Shown here: piece after piece, positions 1 to 13,900 of the stretch
Numbering within the stretch: the stretch's first letter is position 1
Layout of the letters: every line of letters begins with the position of its first letter
NCBI GenBank assembly: GCA_000499405.2
Contig: HG738140.1
Span: 4,486,008-4,550,007 of the forward strand
Source of the DNA: Onchocerca volvulus
Taxonomy: Eukaryota > Nematoda > Chromadorea > Rhabditida > Onchocercidae
Length of the DNA: 64,000 nucleotides
Direction of reading: 5' to 3'
Program-made: the position numbers and the translations under genes
The notes under the pieces: generated by a model
Told to the model about the DNA's origin: nothing
Databases searched by the model: none
The model's input: the letters and a program-made list of their open reading frames with translations, nothing else

Positions 1-137
1 ATCATATCATTATATACAATGTTAGGGAAATTAATTGGAAGTATTTTTTTTTTTTCTTCTCGAATATATGGAACCTATTCGATTTGGTAGAAACATAAAG
101 TTGTTTTTTCTTTCTTTCGTAAAAACTTCATTCTGAC

Positions 138-3100
138 CAATTTTCCAGAGAGTGTTTCGTAGGTACGTAAAGAACCAATATGAATATATTCCATTGGATC
201 AGGTATAAATCTTTTGAGACTTTCTATCAATGAATCTGGTCCTCGGGAAAGTGATTTATATGTCCAGTGCAGAACAGCTTGTAGTGCTGAACCACCTGGT
301 GCACCAATTTCACCTTCAAAGCCAGGAAGCAATGGTAGCATTATATATACTCGAAACTTTGCACGATCACTGAAATAAATGAATAATCTCCAACTAGGAC
401 TGCAACTCAATTAAAAAGGGAATTAAAAGTTGTTCACTTCGAAATCAAATTTAAGTTTGAAATTGACAAAAAATGAAAATATTTAGGGGAATTTCCATTA
501 CTGACCGATGAGCTCGTTTGATTCGTTCGCAAAGTACTTTGCAAATTTCATTTCTCACATCAACGCTATCAATAATGGATACAAAAAATTGATTTTCAAT
601 ATAAATATAATGTTGAGCATTTGCAATAAGAGAAACATATGCCTATAAGAATGCATTTGACTGCAAAGAATTCTCACTCTCATCATCATTCTGAGCTTAC
701 ACATTGGTCAAATTTATATATGCTCTTCTCATCTATCATATCATATGACAAAATCAATATTGAAATTCCAAGCTTAATTTCATGTTTCACCATTTTATGA
801 TAAATATTGAATATAGTAGAATGCTAGAGAACATATCGGAAATTAAATTTCAACAAGATCATATAAACTGCATAATCCGTACTCCCAATCTTTATTCGAA
901 AAAAAGTTTTTGTTGCTGATATTAATACCTGTTGAATGCTATCTTCTGTAGCATTAGTAAGTGATGACCATTTAGAAACTGAGCGTAAGACTTGCACATC
1001 AGCCAGATTACTGTATGTTTCTAAGACACGCGGTACTTTAACGGTATCATAAGATTTGGGTAACAAAAATGGATACTCCTTCAACTCTTTCGACTTTTCC
1101 GTCTATAAATTAACAATTGAGATATCTCAAAAAATATTAATTTTAAGTGTTAGAAATTTTGAAAATGTTTTTAAATAATTTTAATCTCAAGAAAAAAGGT
1201 AAGAACTGAACAGGATTAATTTATTTGATAATCAATATCTAACATTAAGAAAGGAAGTTACCTTAGTTGCATTCCATCTCTGAATAAAATGTCGAGCAAT
1301 ATCACGTGCAGAACTACCATATGTACATGCATGAATATCATGCCAAGGCATTCGCGGAGTCAAATGTCTATCGATGAAATCTAAAAAATTAATGATAACT
1401 TATGATAATGAGTTATGCAATGTTTGGGTTTTTAAATGTCTTTAAAAATTTAATATAATCATATTAAAATTATACAGTAATTTGTAAATAGTTAGTTGCC
1501 AAGTAAACCGAAATATGCATGTCAGATGTCTTAAATGCTTGATTAATCGTTGACTTAATAATTTAAGAACCACTCATTAGCATTATATTAATTATTTTTA
1601 AACATTCAGCAATATGTCAATTAATAAGTGGCTTATAAATAGACAACTAGATAATTATATCTAAAAATTCCCATTAATTGATTTAAAAAAAATCAATTAA
1701 TTTCAATTCTTTTAAAATCGTTGCAAATTTTAAATAACCAATTTCACTACTTCCCAATCTTCCAAATCAGATCTTCTTTTTTGAATCTAGTAAGAGAACA
1801 GAATCCATTTAAACACTCCATCGTGATAGGGAGCAATAATTTAACTGACGGATCGATTTAATATTTGGAACTATGAATTATTATCATAAGATTCATTCAT
1901 GATTAATTTCGATGAATGGTTGTATTATCGAAAAAAATAAAGGCTAAGCTTGAAGAGGGACTTTGTTTTACTTTCATCAATAATTATATGAAAAAGACGT
2001 AAATATAATTTTAATCGTCAAATTATTTTGAATACAATAAAATATCTTCAACATACCGTGGAATGGCATATCCAGTTCAATAAAATCTTTATGAATAAAA
2101 TTTACGTAGTCTTTTCCAATCCACAATTTCCCAGCACCTTCCATTCGTTCTTCCATAGCATGAATTTGTTCATTTTGATGGTGCAGTTCCATGTATCTAT
2201 AAATATTATTACTTTGTGTATAATTTTTAACTGAAAAGTTTATAAATCAACTAATCAGGTAAAAGTTTTCATTAAATAATTTTCAAATTTTACATAGCAT
2301 CAACAATGAGTTATAAATGTAGCTGTTCTTTGAAGATATCCAAATTACTGCATTGATTCACATATTCTCCGACAAATTACAACTCATTAGACTTGAAACT
2401 ATCTTGAAAATTACCTAAGATCATATCGAGTTGTTTCCTGCTTTATTTTTTGCCAATTTTTCTTAGCCGATGATGATCTGAAGCCATGTGCTACTTTCGA
2501 CAATATCTTTCGCTGTGGTGTAGGTGTTGATTTCCTCTCAGCATTATGTTTCGCTTCTTCTGCTTTTCCACTACGCACATAAGCCTGAGAAAACAAAAAT
2601 GCTTACTTTATTTTCCAACAGGCGAAAATGCTAATATACTTAACGATCATATAATCTACATATATATATATATATATCTATATATAATCAAACTCAATGG
2701 ATGCCTGCTCCCTGCTCTTACAGTAAAACTTATATAAGTTTTTCTTCCTTTTAAATATAAATTTTTTTCTCAATTTATATTTACATCTTTTTAGCAAAAT
2801 TTATGCATAGCAAAATAGTGTTTGCTTTCTCCAAATGATATTTATCCAAATAAGCGAGAAATTAAAATCACAATTAATAAATTTCTTTTGCCGAAATATA
2901 CGCTTGATATCCAACAAAAAGTTACGTGTAACGATAATACATGGTGAAATTTGGAGATATATTAAAATAAAAATTTATTTGCAACGTCAATTTTTTTTTT
3001 TGAAACTTAAAATCAAAATATTTCCAAAAAAGTACCTTATATTTATCCATAGCATCATGAATATCCATTTTTTCTGCGTTCATATTTAACATTTCAATGG

Positions 3101-6100
3101 GTGGTGCTTCAATTGCCGATTTTGACTTCCTTATCACACTATGCGTATGTTTAACTACTGATAGAAAGACATGATTGTTTCCGGTTAACTTCCGTGGCGA
3201 TGCACAGTCTCCTAAACATTCAACAGTAAATTAATCTATTGTTTCTTTCTTAAGTATTCATTCATTTTATTAAAACTTAAGTAATCTGTCTTTGACCGTT
3301 CCACTAACCTTGCTCATATGCCTTTTAATATGTGAAAAAGATCATGAACAAAGGATTAAATTAGAAGTAGTGCTATTTAATTTTAATCTTCAACATTTAA
3401 TAACAAATTAGTCACTGTTGCACTGTGCCACATAATCCAAAATGCATGTTGTAAGCATGAAAGTCTTAAAAGAACTCAACAAAAATCAAAAAAATCACTT
3501 TACAAACAAACAAAATTGCATAAACAGCGAATATCACAAAAAATCTACCAACATAATGAACATTGTTATAGGATAGTGCATGCATTGCAAAAGTACAATT
3601 AAATGTTACACATAAAGCAAAAATTGCAATCAAAGCAAAGCAAAAGGACAAAAATCAAAAGTAACGAAGCAAATAGTTGTCAATGAAACACATATAGATG
3701 AAAAAAAGAGATTTACATCAAGCGATAATATCACAAAAGGAGAGATTAAGCCTTTACTTAACCAGCTTCTTTATTTTATTTTATTTCCCTACGCATAAAG
3801 CAATATATTTACCTTCATCAAGCTGATCTTTCTTGCATTGTTTCTGTTTGGCAAAGCTTGCTGGATATCTTTGAACATTCTTTTTTTTGCCTTTTTTGCC
3901 ATTTCCAATTTCCTTGTTTACCAAATTGTCCGATCTGTCAACTTCATCGTATTCATCACTTTTCTTTGTTACTGTTTCATCTTCTTCCAGTCCAATGGGT
4001 GACAGTGTTCCAACTGCTTTTACAATCTGCTTAACACCTTTCATCTGAAACGGAAACATTTCATTTCTTCTCTCTTTCGGAAAATTCATCTAAAAATTAA
4101 ATTGATAAGTTCGATTGGTTTTGCATTCTTATTCAATTTACTCATACCCTAAAATTATGTACACATAAATTTTATGTCTCTACCTGAACAATATATTAAG
4201 ACCATAACATTCATATAAAATTGCGGCAACATCTGCTCAAGATCTCACAAACTTTATCTGCTAAGCAATTTGATTCATTCGGTTTTCGACAGCGACTTTT
4301 AGTTTCGAAAAAAAATTTATTTGACACAATAAAATTTATTTGTACATTCGAATATCTTAACTAACAAATTATTCCACAGTAATTTTAAATAGACATAACC
4401 CTTACTGAAATCATTTAAATATTTTGCGTCATATGATAAGATGAACGCTCTAGAACTATAAGTTCCATTTTCTCTAAATTTTCACTGCAAAAAAACTTAT
4501 TAAGTTAAATTAAAACGAACCATGGAAAAGTCACCAGCCAAAAGTTGCTGTTCGGAAATTTTCACCGAACCGCAATCAGCCAATTTATGGCGACAGTCAT
4601 CCCAACGACCAAAACATAAATCGACACCGCCAACAAATGCTATCAGCTGATCAATAACAATTAATTTCTCGTGATGAGCCCAGAAAAATGTACCTGATGA
4701 AAGATAATGATCTGGATGACGAAGTACCTAAATATCGAAATACAATGAGCAATTTTTTTTTCAAGCTAGTAGCCACTAAACGTATCTTCAAGATAAAAGG
4801 ATGAAAAATTCTACTGTTTTCTTCCAATGACTAATTTTTCTAATATACTGAACAAAAAGTCAAGCTAAACTGGAAAAGAAGCAGTATATTTTTAAAAAAA
4901 AGATTAAGATATTTAAACTAATATCTAATAAAATGTCTTAAACTATTAAGTAAGAGCCTTTTAAATAAAAAGTTTAGTTTTTTACCTTAATATTTTCATG
5001 AAGCGTTTGTAGAGTTCGTTTAGTATATATGCTATTAATCCCAAGAGCCATTTCCATTTCCTTATACAGGAGAACAAATATCTTAATGCCTTGTTCCGCT
5101 TTCCTCTGAAATTATAATATTGTAAAAATCTAACCGAGGAAAGGATTTTTCTCTGCAGCTATCTAATGACAACATAATTCACGCCCATCAAATTTAAAGC
5201 TATTTAATGAATTTTCTTTTTTAGATTTAAACCAAAAACATAGTTTTAATTTTGAACTTTCACTCAGAAATGAAGGATAGAAAAAACTAACTTTCTCTTT
5301 TCTATGATCATTTAATTACTGATGCAACTAAATTACATAAAGCAACCTTTAAAATTTCATCAAGCCTCCAGCGGTTTCCTTCTACTGCTGGTCTTTTCAT
5401 GAAAATTTCTGGTGATAACCACCAGCCTGCAATGAAAATTTCCTCACGGGCTAGTTCCATCATATTCGCTGCATGTTCCATGAATGATCGTCCATCCACA
5501 AACCTATAAAAAAAATATTGGAAAAAAAACTTTGATAATTAACAATAAATTTTATTTCATTTACAGGAAAGAAATGAATTTTGGCGAACCACTGAACATT
5601 CTGTGCACGTCGCACCGGAAATGTTGACCCGTAAGGATGATTTTCTAGCCAGATCCTTCCAACACTATTCATTGATTCCAGTATTGCTGCCTTCCATTGT
5701 ATCGCATCTAGCGATGTTCGACATTTCAGTACCAGTACACTAAATTGGGATTTGGAACTAAATTAAATAAGATAGGCAATAAATTTAACATTTTAAGAAT
5801 AAATGCAACCAGTTTTATCACCATTATCATTAAGAATGTCACTGAGTATGCTTCACAATAAAAGCATTATTGCATGCTGCATAAAGCAAGCAAAAATTGA
5901 TAATTTCAACCATCAAAGGCTTACCGTTCAATCTATTCACTATCAAAAAAATTTATTTCATTACTTCATCTAGCTAATGATTTCAGAAATTGTACTACTG
6001 CTTGTTGAAACTACAGCATAAGAAGATAGTGCGTAAGATAAATAAGATACTGTTGTTGATTGCTTATAACTAAACCATTTGGCATTCCTTCTGCTTCGCT

Positions 6101-6618
6101 ACTTCCAGCAGAAACATCGAAATCGCGATCAAACAAAAGAACAAAACGCATTTGTTCAGTTCTTGGATTCATGTAACAAACAGATGAATCCTGAAATACT
6201 GATATTATTAGTAAATTATTTATTTCTTTTATTTTGAAATAAAAAAAAAAAAAAAGAAAGATAAAAATGATCATTAAGTTACTTTCAAAATAAGCCATCG
6301 TTTCGACCATCTCACACAATAACGAACACAACATTGTTTCCACCCGATAAAAACTCTGCCACCACCAGGACGCTTTTTTACCATACCTTCGCAATATTTA
6401 CCACCCAATTCATTTATAAATGAAAAGCGTGATACTTCCAAAAATTCTGCCTATTAAAGACTTCAATTAGAAGAGGAAAGTGATGAGAAAAATTATAAAT
6501 GAAAGACAATTAGATTAAAAAACGATATAATTTCGCTCATATGGTAAAACTGTAAGCCTTATATATTCGGTTGGAATATTTTTATGCTATTAAAGCATAG
6601 TAAGAAATGAAGATTTTC

Positions 6619-6649
<31 letters not shown>

Positions 6650-6678
6650 TAAAAGGAAAATCAAAAAGAAGTACCTAA

Positions 6679-6714
<36 letters not shown>

Positions 6715-9444
6715 AGATTTGCATAAGGAAAGAAAATGAAAGCAACCAAAAAATATTGAGATATGATGGAATATATGACTCTACCTTTCAAGTAAGCTGA
6801 AAAATTATACTAGAAAAAAGTTAAGGCAGAGAGGAAAATATAAGGAAAGGGAAAAGTTGAGTCAATATAAGAAGATCGAATCGTAAGATATTGTTGAATT
6901 GGAACTCAGACAATCTTCGAAATTCCTGTTTAGTTACAGCTCAGGCTTTCATTTCAAAGATACGAATATTTCTTAAACAAACTAACTGTTTCGTGGTGAT
7001 TTTTATTTACAGGTATATGCAATACTGCTTGAAGCCATTTCTCCAATCTTTGCTGAAAAGTATAATAAAACTTATTCCTTTTACTGGTCATTCTTTCACT
7101 GCACAGACACTAGAAAAATAACAAAGGTATATAAAAAAAATTCTTCCATCATACTAAAGAATGGCTGATAAATTTTACCACTAAAATTGTAAGCAATTTC
7201 TTCTCACTATTAGAAAAATTGAAGTAAAGGATCAAGCAACATTATTTGGAATCAAATCCCCAAAAAGGATTTGCGATTTTTAGTTGTTTGTTAAATCATA
7301 TTTCATTTACGCTACACTGCATATCAAACGATCTTTATACTATTGATTGGTTATTTCACACCTTACTAAATTGAGTAATAAATATTCCAGAAGAAAAAAA
7401 ACAACTAGAATAAGACAATCAAATATGTAATTTGCAGTTATTTGAATCCAATATTAATATACCCGACGTTCATTTGGATCAATGACTGCATCCGGAACGA
7501 AACCAAGCGATGGCAGTTGATGCCGTTTTATCTCGCTTAATCGTAAATTTTTTCGTTCCACAAGATTTTCGCTTGCTGGCAATAACACTAAAAAATTCGA
7601 AATTATAAAAATAACACCAGCAGCAGTAGTGAAAATACTAAATTGTCATTACTATCATAACTGTTTAGTATATCAGAGCAAGGCTTTTTCAACAAAAAAT
7701 TAAACGGCATGCCTGATTTAATATAATCAGAAAGAACATATGAATGGAGCCATCAGTCCTTCTGACTAGTCTTTTTAAGAGTTAGACGATGTTGAAGCTT
7801 TCACATTATAAACTTTGAGAATTTCTTTAAATCTTTTTAATCAAAATTAAACTTTGTTTCTAACCAATCAAATTTTGAGTAATAAAATTAATTAAATGGA
7901 TATAAAGAGTATTATTATAAATGAATTAAATAACCATTCAACACAGGGACTGCAGCAGTTCCGGTGGAATCAACAGGAGTCGGTTGTTGCACAACATTAG
8001 TCCCTTTTTCTGCGATATCACTTTGGCATATATTATCAGGGAAATCGCGACATCGATTCAAATCATGAATCTAAAAACACATTCATATACGAAATCAATG
8101 AAAAAAGAAATTCATTCATATATGAATTATAATAAAAATATTATAATTCAATTTAGCGTATTTCAAAAACACCTCTTGGATTTTTGATGTTTTATGATAC
8201 GGACAATCATCTCTGTGATCCGGTATTATATCAATGCCAACCGACTCAAGCGCATCATCCAAGACTTCCTGTGCTCTGCAATATTAAAGGGCATCAAAAT
8301 TCATAAAAACAACACAAATATCACTGCAAAACAAATATCACTACATATTTTATCACGTACACATATATAAACATGCATAGTTTTTTTTTTTTTTTTGGGA
8401 TCGTTCGCAGGAATTTAGATAACCAATTAGAACTTAGAGTAATTGGGAAATGATTCCTCTCAAACTTCTGTATTTGCTAAAATTTTCATTACAAAAAGTA
8501 TAGATAATTATCGCTTATAGAAATCAAAAAAAATGAAAAATAAAAAATAATTTCCTAAAAATTTATTCGAAAAATGAAGTTTTTTCTGGAGTAAGATATG
8601 AGCCCAATACTTTATTGAAAAAGCTGATACTTGACATGCAGAAGAAAAGACATATATGATAGAATTAGAAGCCTGAGCAAAACAAAATATATTTACGACA
8701 GAAAAAACATAGAAATAATACTGCCATGAATAATTACAGTTCTTTTCCATATCGTAACCTGCATTAAAAGTTTCCAACACAGTAAAAACTTTAAAGGAAA
8801 TACAAATTAATTCGTATTATTGTTACTAATGAAACTGCTTCATTAGCAATAATAAATCTTTTAATTAAAAATTGTAGCTTCCATTGTTGCACGTGAAAGA
8901 TTGGTTTGATTAGTATTATAGTAAAAAATTAAAACGTTTGAAATTGAGAGAATAGTAAAGAGATTCTTATGCGTGTTTTGTGAATTAAGGCCATTAAAAA
9001 ACTAAATATAGTCTTTGAAAACCCAAAATTGTTCCATTATTTCCAGCATCATTTTGGCTCTTAGCTAACTTATTTCTTCTCTTACCCAATCTTTTTTTGC
9101 AATCAAAAACAGTGACAGAATTATAAAACGAAAGAGATTTCAAACGTTATCTTTTACGATGTAATTTAAGCGCCAGATTTTTCGAACCATAATATTAAAG
9201 TAGTTTCCTGCATCCATTTTAGCCTTTATCGATTACAGCTAACTAGAAATGAGTGTTTACGGTCCAAATATTTCGGGCATAATTCTGGGACTTCACTAGT
9301 TGTACCTTAGTCTAAAATTCAGAAGCTAACGAGGTTATTTATGCTATCAAATGAAATTAAATTAATAATATTACGAATATTATCAGTCATTCATTATCTG
9401 AAGGAAAATAAAATTCTATCAATAATTTATTACCTAAAAAAAAG

Positions 9445-9491
<47 letters not shown>

Positions 9492-10908
9492 ACCTCCTAA
9501 CCGGACCTCGTATCCGTTCTGCAGCACGATGTGTAAGTAATCGAGCAGCAAGTACAGCAAAATCTTTATTCTGCTTAACAACTTTCCACTGAAACGGTCC
9601 ATGCTCCAATTCAATCACATACCTGAAGAGAAAGCTATATTTCATCGACAGAATTTTATTTTCCTTTATTTATATTTTATTTCATGCAACTTGATTTATA
9701 TGCATTACTAAATAATGTGAAAATACTAAAAACTCTTGTCATTACTAGGTTTATAAAAAAGTAAATTACTAATATAGATTTAATATGGTCTTTTTCATCA
9801 ATGAATATACAAATTGAGAAAATTTTCATGGATAATTAGGATATTTTAATACTGTTACTATCAAATCTTAATAATATCTTAATATTAAAAAAGGAAAAAA
9901 AGAACTAACCACTCTCTATACTAGTAATAGAAATTGCATCATTAATAAGCTTGCTAAAACTTACAATTCAATTATCCGATTATTTATCCTTTGAAAGGTC
10001 CATTTACTTAATTTTATTCCTTCCCCTTTAAATTTCTATCAGTCATATATATCAACGAAATATAGCAAGGAAAAATGATGTTAAACATTATGGAATAAAC
10101 AATTAATTAATCAGTGATTTTCCTTTTTTTTTTTTTTTTTGATTTTTTTAAGCGTAATGAAATTGCTATAAATGATGCATCTACCAGGAGAAAATGCTCA
10201 ATCTCGGATAATCAAAATAGAAATCTTACAGATAAGCATTTATGAGATGTAATCCGAATTTGTGATCCCGTTTTGCTTCGATTATTTGAGCTTTAACCGG
10301 AAGACCGGGAATCCAGTAACCACGACATCGTGCCTGATCTTGGGTATCATATGTCGATAAATAGGGTACAACACCAACTGAAACAATAGTAAAATTTGTT
10401 AACATCTAACATGTTTTACACTGTTTAGTTATCTCATTTCATGCATTTTTTTTTTTTTTGACCCATAAAAAATTATTAAATGAAAGTAAAATAAAGTAAT
10501 GGCAAATTATTAACAGCGGAATTACTAAGATAATTCAATATCTCAGTGAAAGGGAGAAGAGGAAGCCATCAAAAAAAAAAAAAAAGTAATTATTAATTTA
10601 AAAAAATTATGATAAGTATAACAGGTATAAGGAATATGTAAATTCTTTATTAAATAAGCTAAAGATATTGGTCTTTGCTGAATTCATCTTCTGTGATTCA
10701 ATTTGATTTTAAATCACTGTTTTTCACAAATATCAGCAAATCTAATATCATAGATGGATTAGATAAGAAATAAGAACTTAAAACTTAAAAATTAAGTAAG
10801 AAACAAACTTTTAGAACTTGGTGATCCAGGAAGTGCTTTATAGAGTTGAGATACGATGCAATCACATGCAAAACCATCGAAATCATCAGTATCATTTTTA
10901 TCAGCCAT
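138..10908 (-). CDS. pld-1: Phospholipase D (PLD1/2 type, PX-PH-HKD), 20 exons, 3' part beyond window
   Basis: Hydrolyses phosphatidylcholine to phosphatidic acid and choline at cell membranes. Exons, 5' to 3' on the minus strand: 10908-10809, 10377-10230, 9622-9494, 8275-8173, 8070-7935, 7587-7463, 6450-6283, 6190-6051, 5739-5590, 5503-5347, 5105-4986, 4727-4521, 4089-3813, 3211-3036, 2584-2415, 2196-2057, 1380-1262, 1102-929, 642-506, 369-138; all phases join, giving 1036 codons. The start ATG (10908) has an in-frame TGA directly upstream. Seen in order: PX region (about residues 60-160), PH region opening [10 protein letters not shown] near residue 250 and containing [19 protein letters not shown] block (here [13 protein letters not shown]), first HKD motif H511-x-K513-x4-D518, a long lysine-rich charged loop (exons 13-15), and YIYIENQFF near 926-933. 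The second HKD motif lies left of base 1. Known family regulators are Arf/Rho GTPases and PKC. Weak donors (GTTCG) follow exons 9 and 12. Confidence 0.95.
6619..6710. repeat. (A)n and (TA)n microsatellites in PLD intron 6
   Basis: A 15-base A-run is followed by about 17 bases of alternating TA, then after a short spacer by a 29-base alternating AT stretch (6682-6710). A shorter (TA)n array is present at 2661-2679 in intron 14. Simple-sequence DNA with no coding content. Confidence 0.85.
9436..9488. repeat. A-run (8 A, one G, 44 A) inside PLD intron 3
   Basis: An uninterrupted run of 44 A occupies 9445-9488 and 8 more A lie at 9436-9443. In the sense of the PLD gene this is a poly-T that begins right after the donor GTGAG of intron 3 and ends in CT8-AG followed by GTAATA. 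Length is prone to assembly error. Confidence 0.9.
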
Positions 10909-13900
10909 TCAAAATAATGTGAATTATTCGCAAGAATATACGATAACTCAAGATATGATTATTTAAGACTGACTGGACATCGAAAAAGAAGACAATAAAA
11001 AATCATAAGCTAAATATTTGAAACCAATAACAGTCACCCAACCAACGAAGTTCGAAAAAAACTGAAACTTATTTCTTTAATATTGCGATTATTAGAAGCA
11101 ATAAATAATATCAATAATAGCGATAAAAAGTTTAGTTGATATAAAACAGTTAACGCTACCGATAATGACTCGATTGTTTACTGACAAATAATTCAGTTAA
11201 TCAATTTGTGATTATTAATTAATCAATTTTTGATTACTTATCTATTTTATTGGCTAATTTAGTCCTTTTAATATTTCATACAATCTAAATTCAATGAAAT
11301 ATTTTTTGACTTGACAAAAAATGACTCAGCTATTTTATAAGATTAAAGGTCCCTCTTTTGTACTTTTTTTTCATGCTGAAATTTAAATTATTCAAAATTA
11401 ATTTAAACACATCTAAATGATCGAACAATAATCGGATATAATTACAATAAACAAAAAGTGAATAAGTGAAGGAAATGACTGAAATAGGACAAATTAATGA
11501 AAGCGAAGTGTAAAATAAATCAGAATAAATCAATTTGCTTTCTCAACAAATGAATCATTCGGAACAAATAAATTTAAAGAATTAGATAAAATTCCAACTT
11601 TATATAATTTTTAAATTCAATTAATACAACTTAACCATTGATTTTTTTCCCTTTTTTTTTTTGTTTCTTCTTTTATTGCAACGAAAAATACTCTCAACCA
11701 CTGCACCACTACCGACCAAAGCTATCTAGCTATTTTCTCAATCTCATGCCATCATTCCTTCGCAATTCTTATCAATTCCTGTTTCTCAATATTTCATATA
11801 TGTCTCTTTCTACCATTCACTCTTTGAACAGTATAAAAAAACCTATTTCGCAAATCCTATCAATTTCTAATATCCCCCAAATTACCACACTATCTCACTA
11901 ATAGCAATTATTTTTCATAATTGTTGTTGATTTTACGTCGCATATTTTGCGACATAAAAAAAAAAAACACCAACGACGCATGCAACGGAAATGCAAAACT
12001 TCGTCTTTCCTGTTAAATTTGAAATTAAAAAAAGAAGAGGAAAAAAAAAACACACAAAAACTCGAATAATTCTATTTTACGAAGATTTTATACAATTTTA
12101 TTTTATTTTTAAATTTGTAATCTAATTTTAGATCACAAATTATAGCAATAGATTCAAATTTCATTAATAAATCAAAGTTGCACTCTTCATTACGATTTCA
12201 AGTGATTAATTTTCACTGCCTATTTTATAATTTTTAAAATTCAATTATACTATTCATAATTCTATGAGCAAAAATAGTCGATGATAAATGACTTTTTTGC
12301 TGAAAAATAATAATTAAAAATCAATGCTGCATAAAGTAATCAATTTTTTTTTTTTTTTTTATTCATATTTTTTTTCGATGTTACATGAATAGCTTCAATG
12401 TTTTAAATTTCAAATTGCAAACATCATTGTTTGATTTCCATTTCAAATAAAAATGATCAATTTCGTTTTTAAATAATATTTCATCAGAAAATTCAAATAT
12501 TTTGTGTAAAATGAGGAGAAAAAAAAAACCTGAATTGATCTGAAATGAAAAAATAACTTTCAAATTATTTAGCATAACCATAAATATCATTACCAAAGAT
12601 AAAATATTCAATTAATTTGGTGAAATAATCAAAAATATTTTCATACATCTGCAATTAGCAAAAATTTTTTAAATAAATATTGGAAATTTAAAAGTTTTTT
12701 AAATCAGAAAATGATATAAATTAAAAGTTCAATTTTGAAGAAAATTTGGAGAAAAATTTTCAAATTTTAATATGCAAAGATATTATTTGTTGTTCAAATA
12801 ATAAATTTGAATTAATGGAATTTGGAATAGAATGAAATAATATATACATATGTAAACTATATTCATTAAAGAAATGATAATACTATAATTATCAATTAAA
12901 AAACATTTCCATTTTTTTGAATTATATAAAAGAAAAAAAATCGAATTTAAATCAGAAATAAAAAAAAAAAAACGAAATAAATTAAACAGCTGTGATGACA
13001 GTAAATCGTATTATTTTAGCAAAGAAATGGAAAATGGAAGATATCCAGACAAAGATGTTAAAATAATAGATCGGTTTTTTTTTTTCTGTTTTTTTGTTTT
13101 TGTTTTTTTTTTTTTAAAAAAAAAAAACGAAATCAATGCACAGATGTTCATTTTCCATAGGGAAATGACGATATCAATATCAAACTAATCAAGTTCAAAA
13201 GAGGATATGTTGTTAAGTTTTAGCAAGAAAAGTTTGTTTAAATTGGTAAGAAAGAAAAAATTGCTATAAATTTAAGAAAGAAATTTTTTTTTCTTTTTTA
13301 AATTTATACAATTCATCATTCTGAACGAATAATTAAATATTAATTACATTATTTTGAATATAATTAAAGAGTAAAATAAAATCGTTTTCGAAATGATTGA
13401 AATAATTCAGCTTCTTTCATTAATATACTATTAATGGTAGAAATGAAAAGGTTGAGAAATATTGGAAAAATAAGAAAATAATTTTTCCTTTTTTTCATAA
13501 ACAAAAACATTCTTTTTTTTTACTATAATCTTTCAATAATTGAGAATAATTTCTTTTTAACTTAATTTTTTAATCAAAATATATTCTTTTTTTTTTTTTT
13601 ATCATAAGCGATTTTAAAATTTTTTTCTTCTTAACAACTGAAAATTTTTACATTTTGCAAAATGAAAAAGAAGATAGTTATTGATTTTTTTTTTTTTTTA
13701 ATGATATAAAAAGCTATAATGCAATGGTAGGGAAAAAGGAATCGAAGAAAAAGAGATTTTTTGATTTTTGAAATTTGTTTGATTGATTCATTTTCAGTTT
13801 CTTATAAAATTAGAAATGTAATAATCAAAATTAGAAGCAAAAAAAAAAAAATAAAATAAAATAAAAGAAATTAGTTCTTTTGCTATATAATGCATTTTAC

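Noticed and set aside
1..130. Search for the PLD second-HKD exon at the left edge
   Set aside because: No minus-strand sequence encoding VHSKL-like residues is present before base 1, so the exon must lie outside the window.
11638..11901. 87-codon plus-strand ORF after a T-run
   Set aside because: No family resemblance, Phe/Ser-rich low-complexity translation, no splice support.
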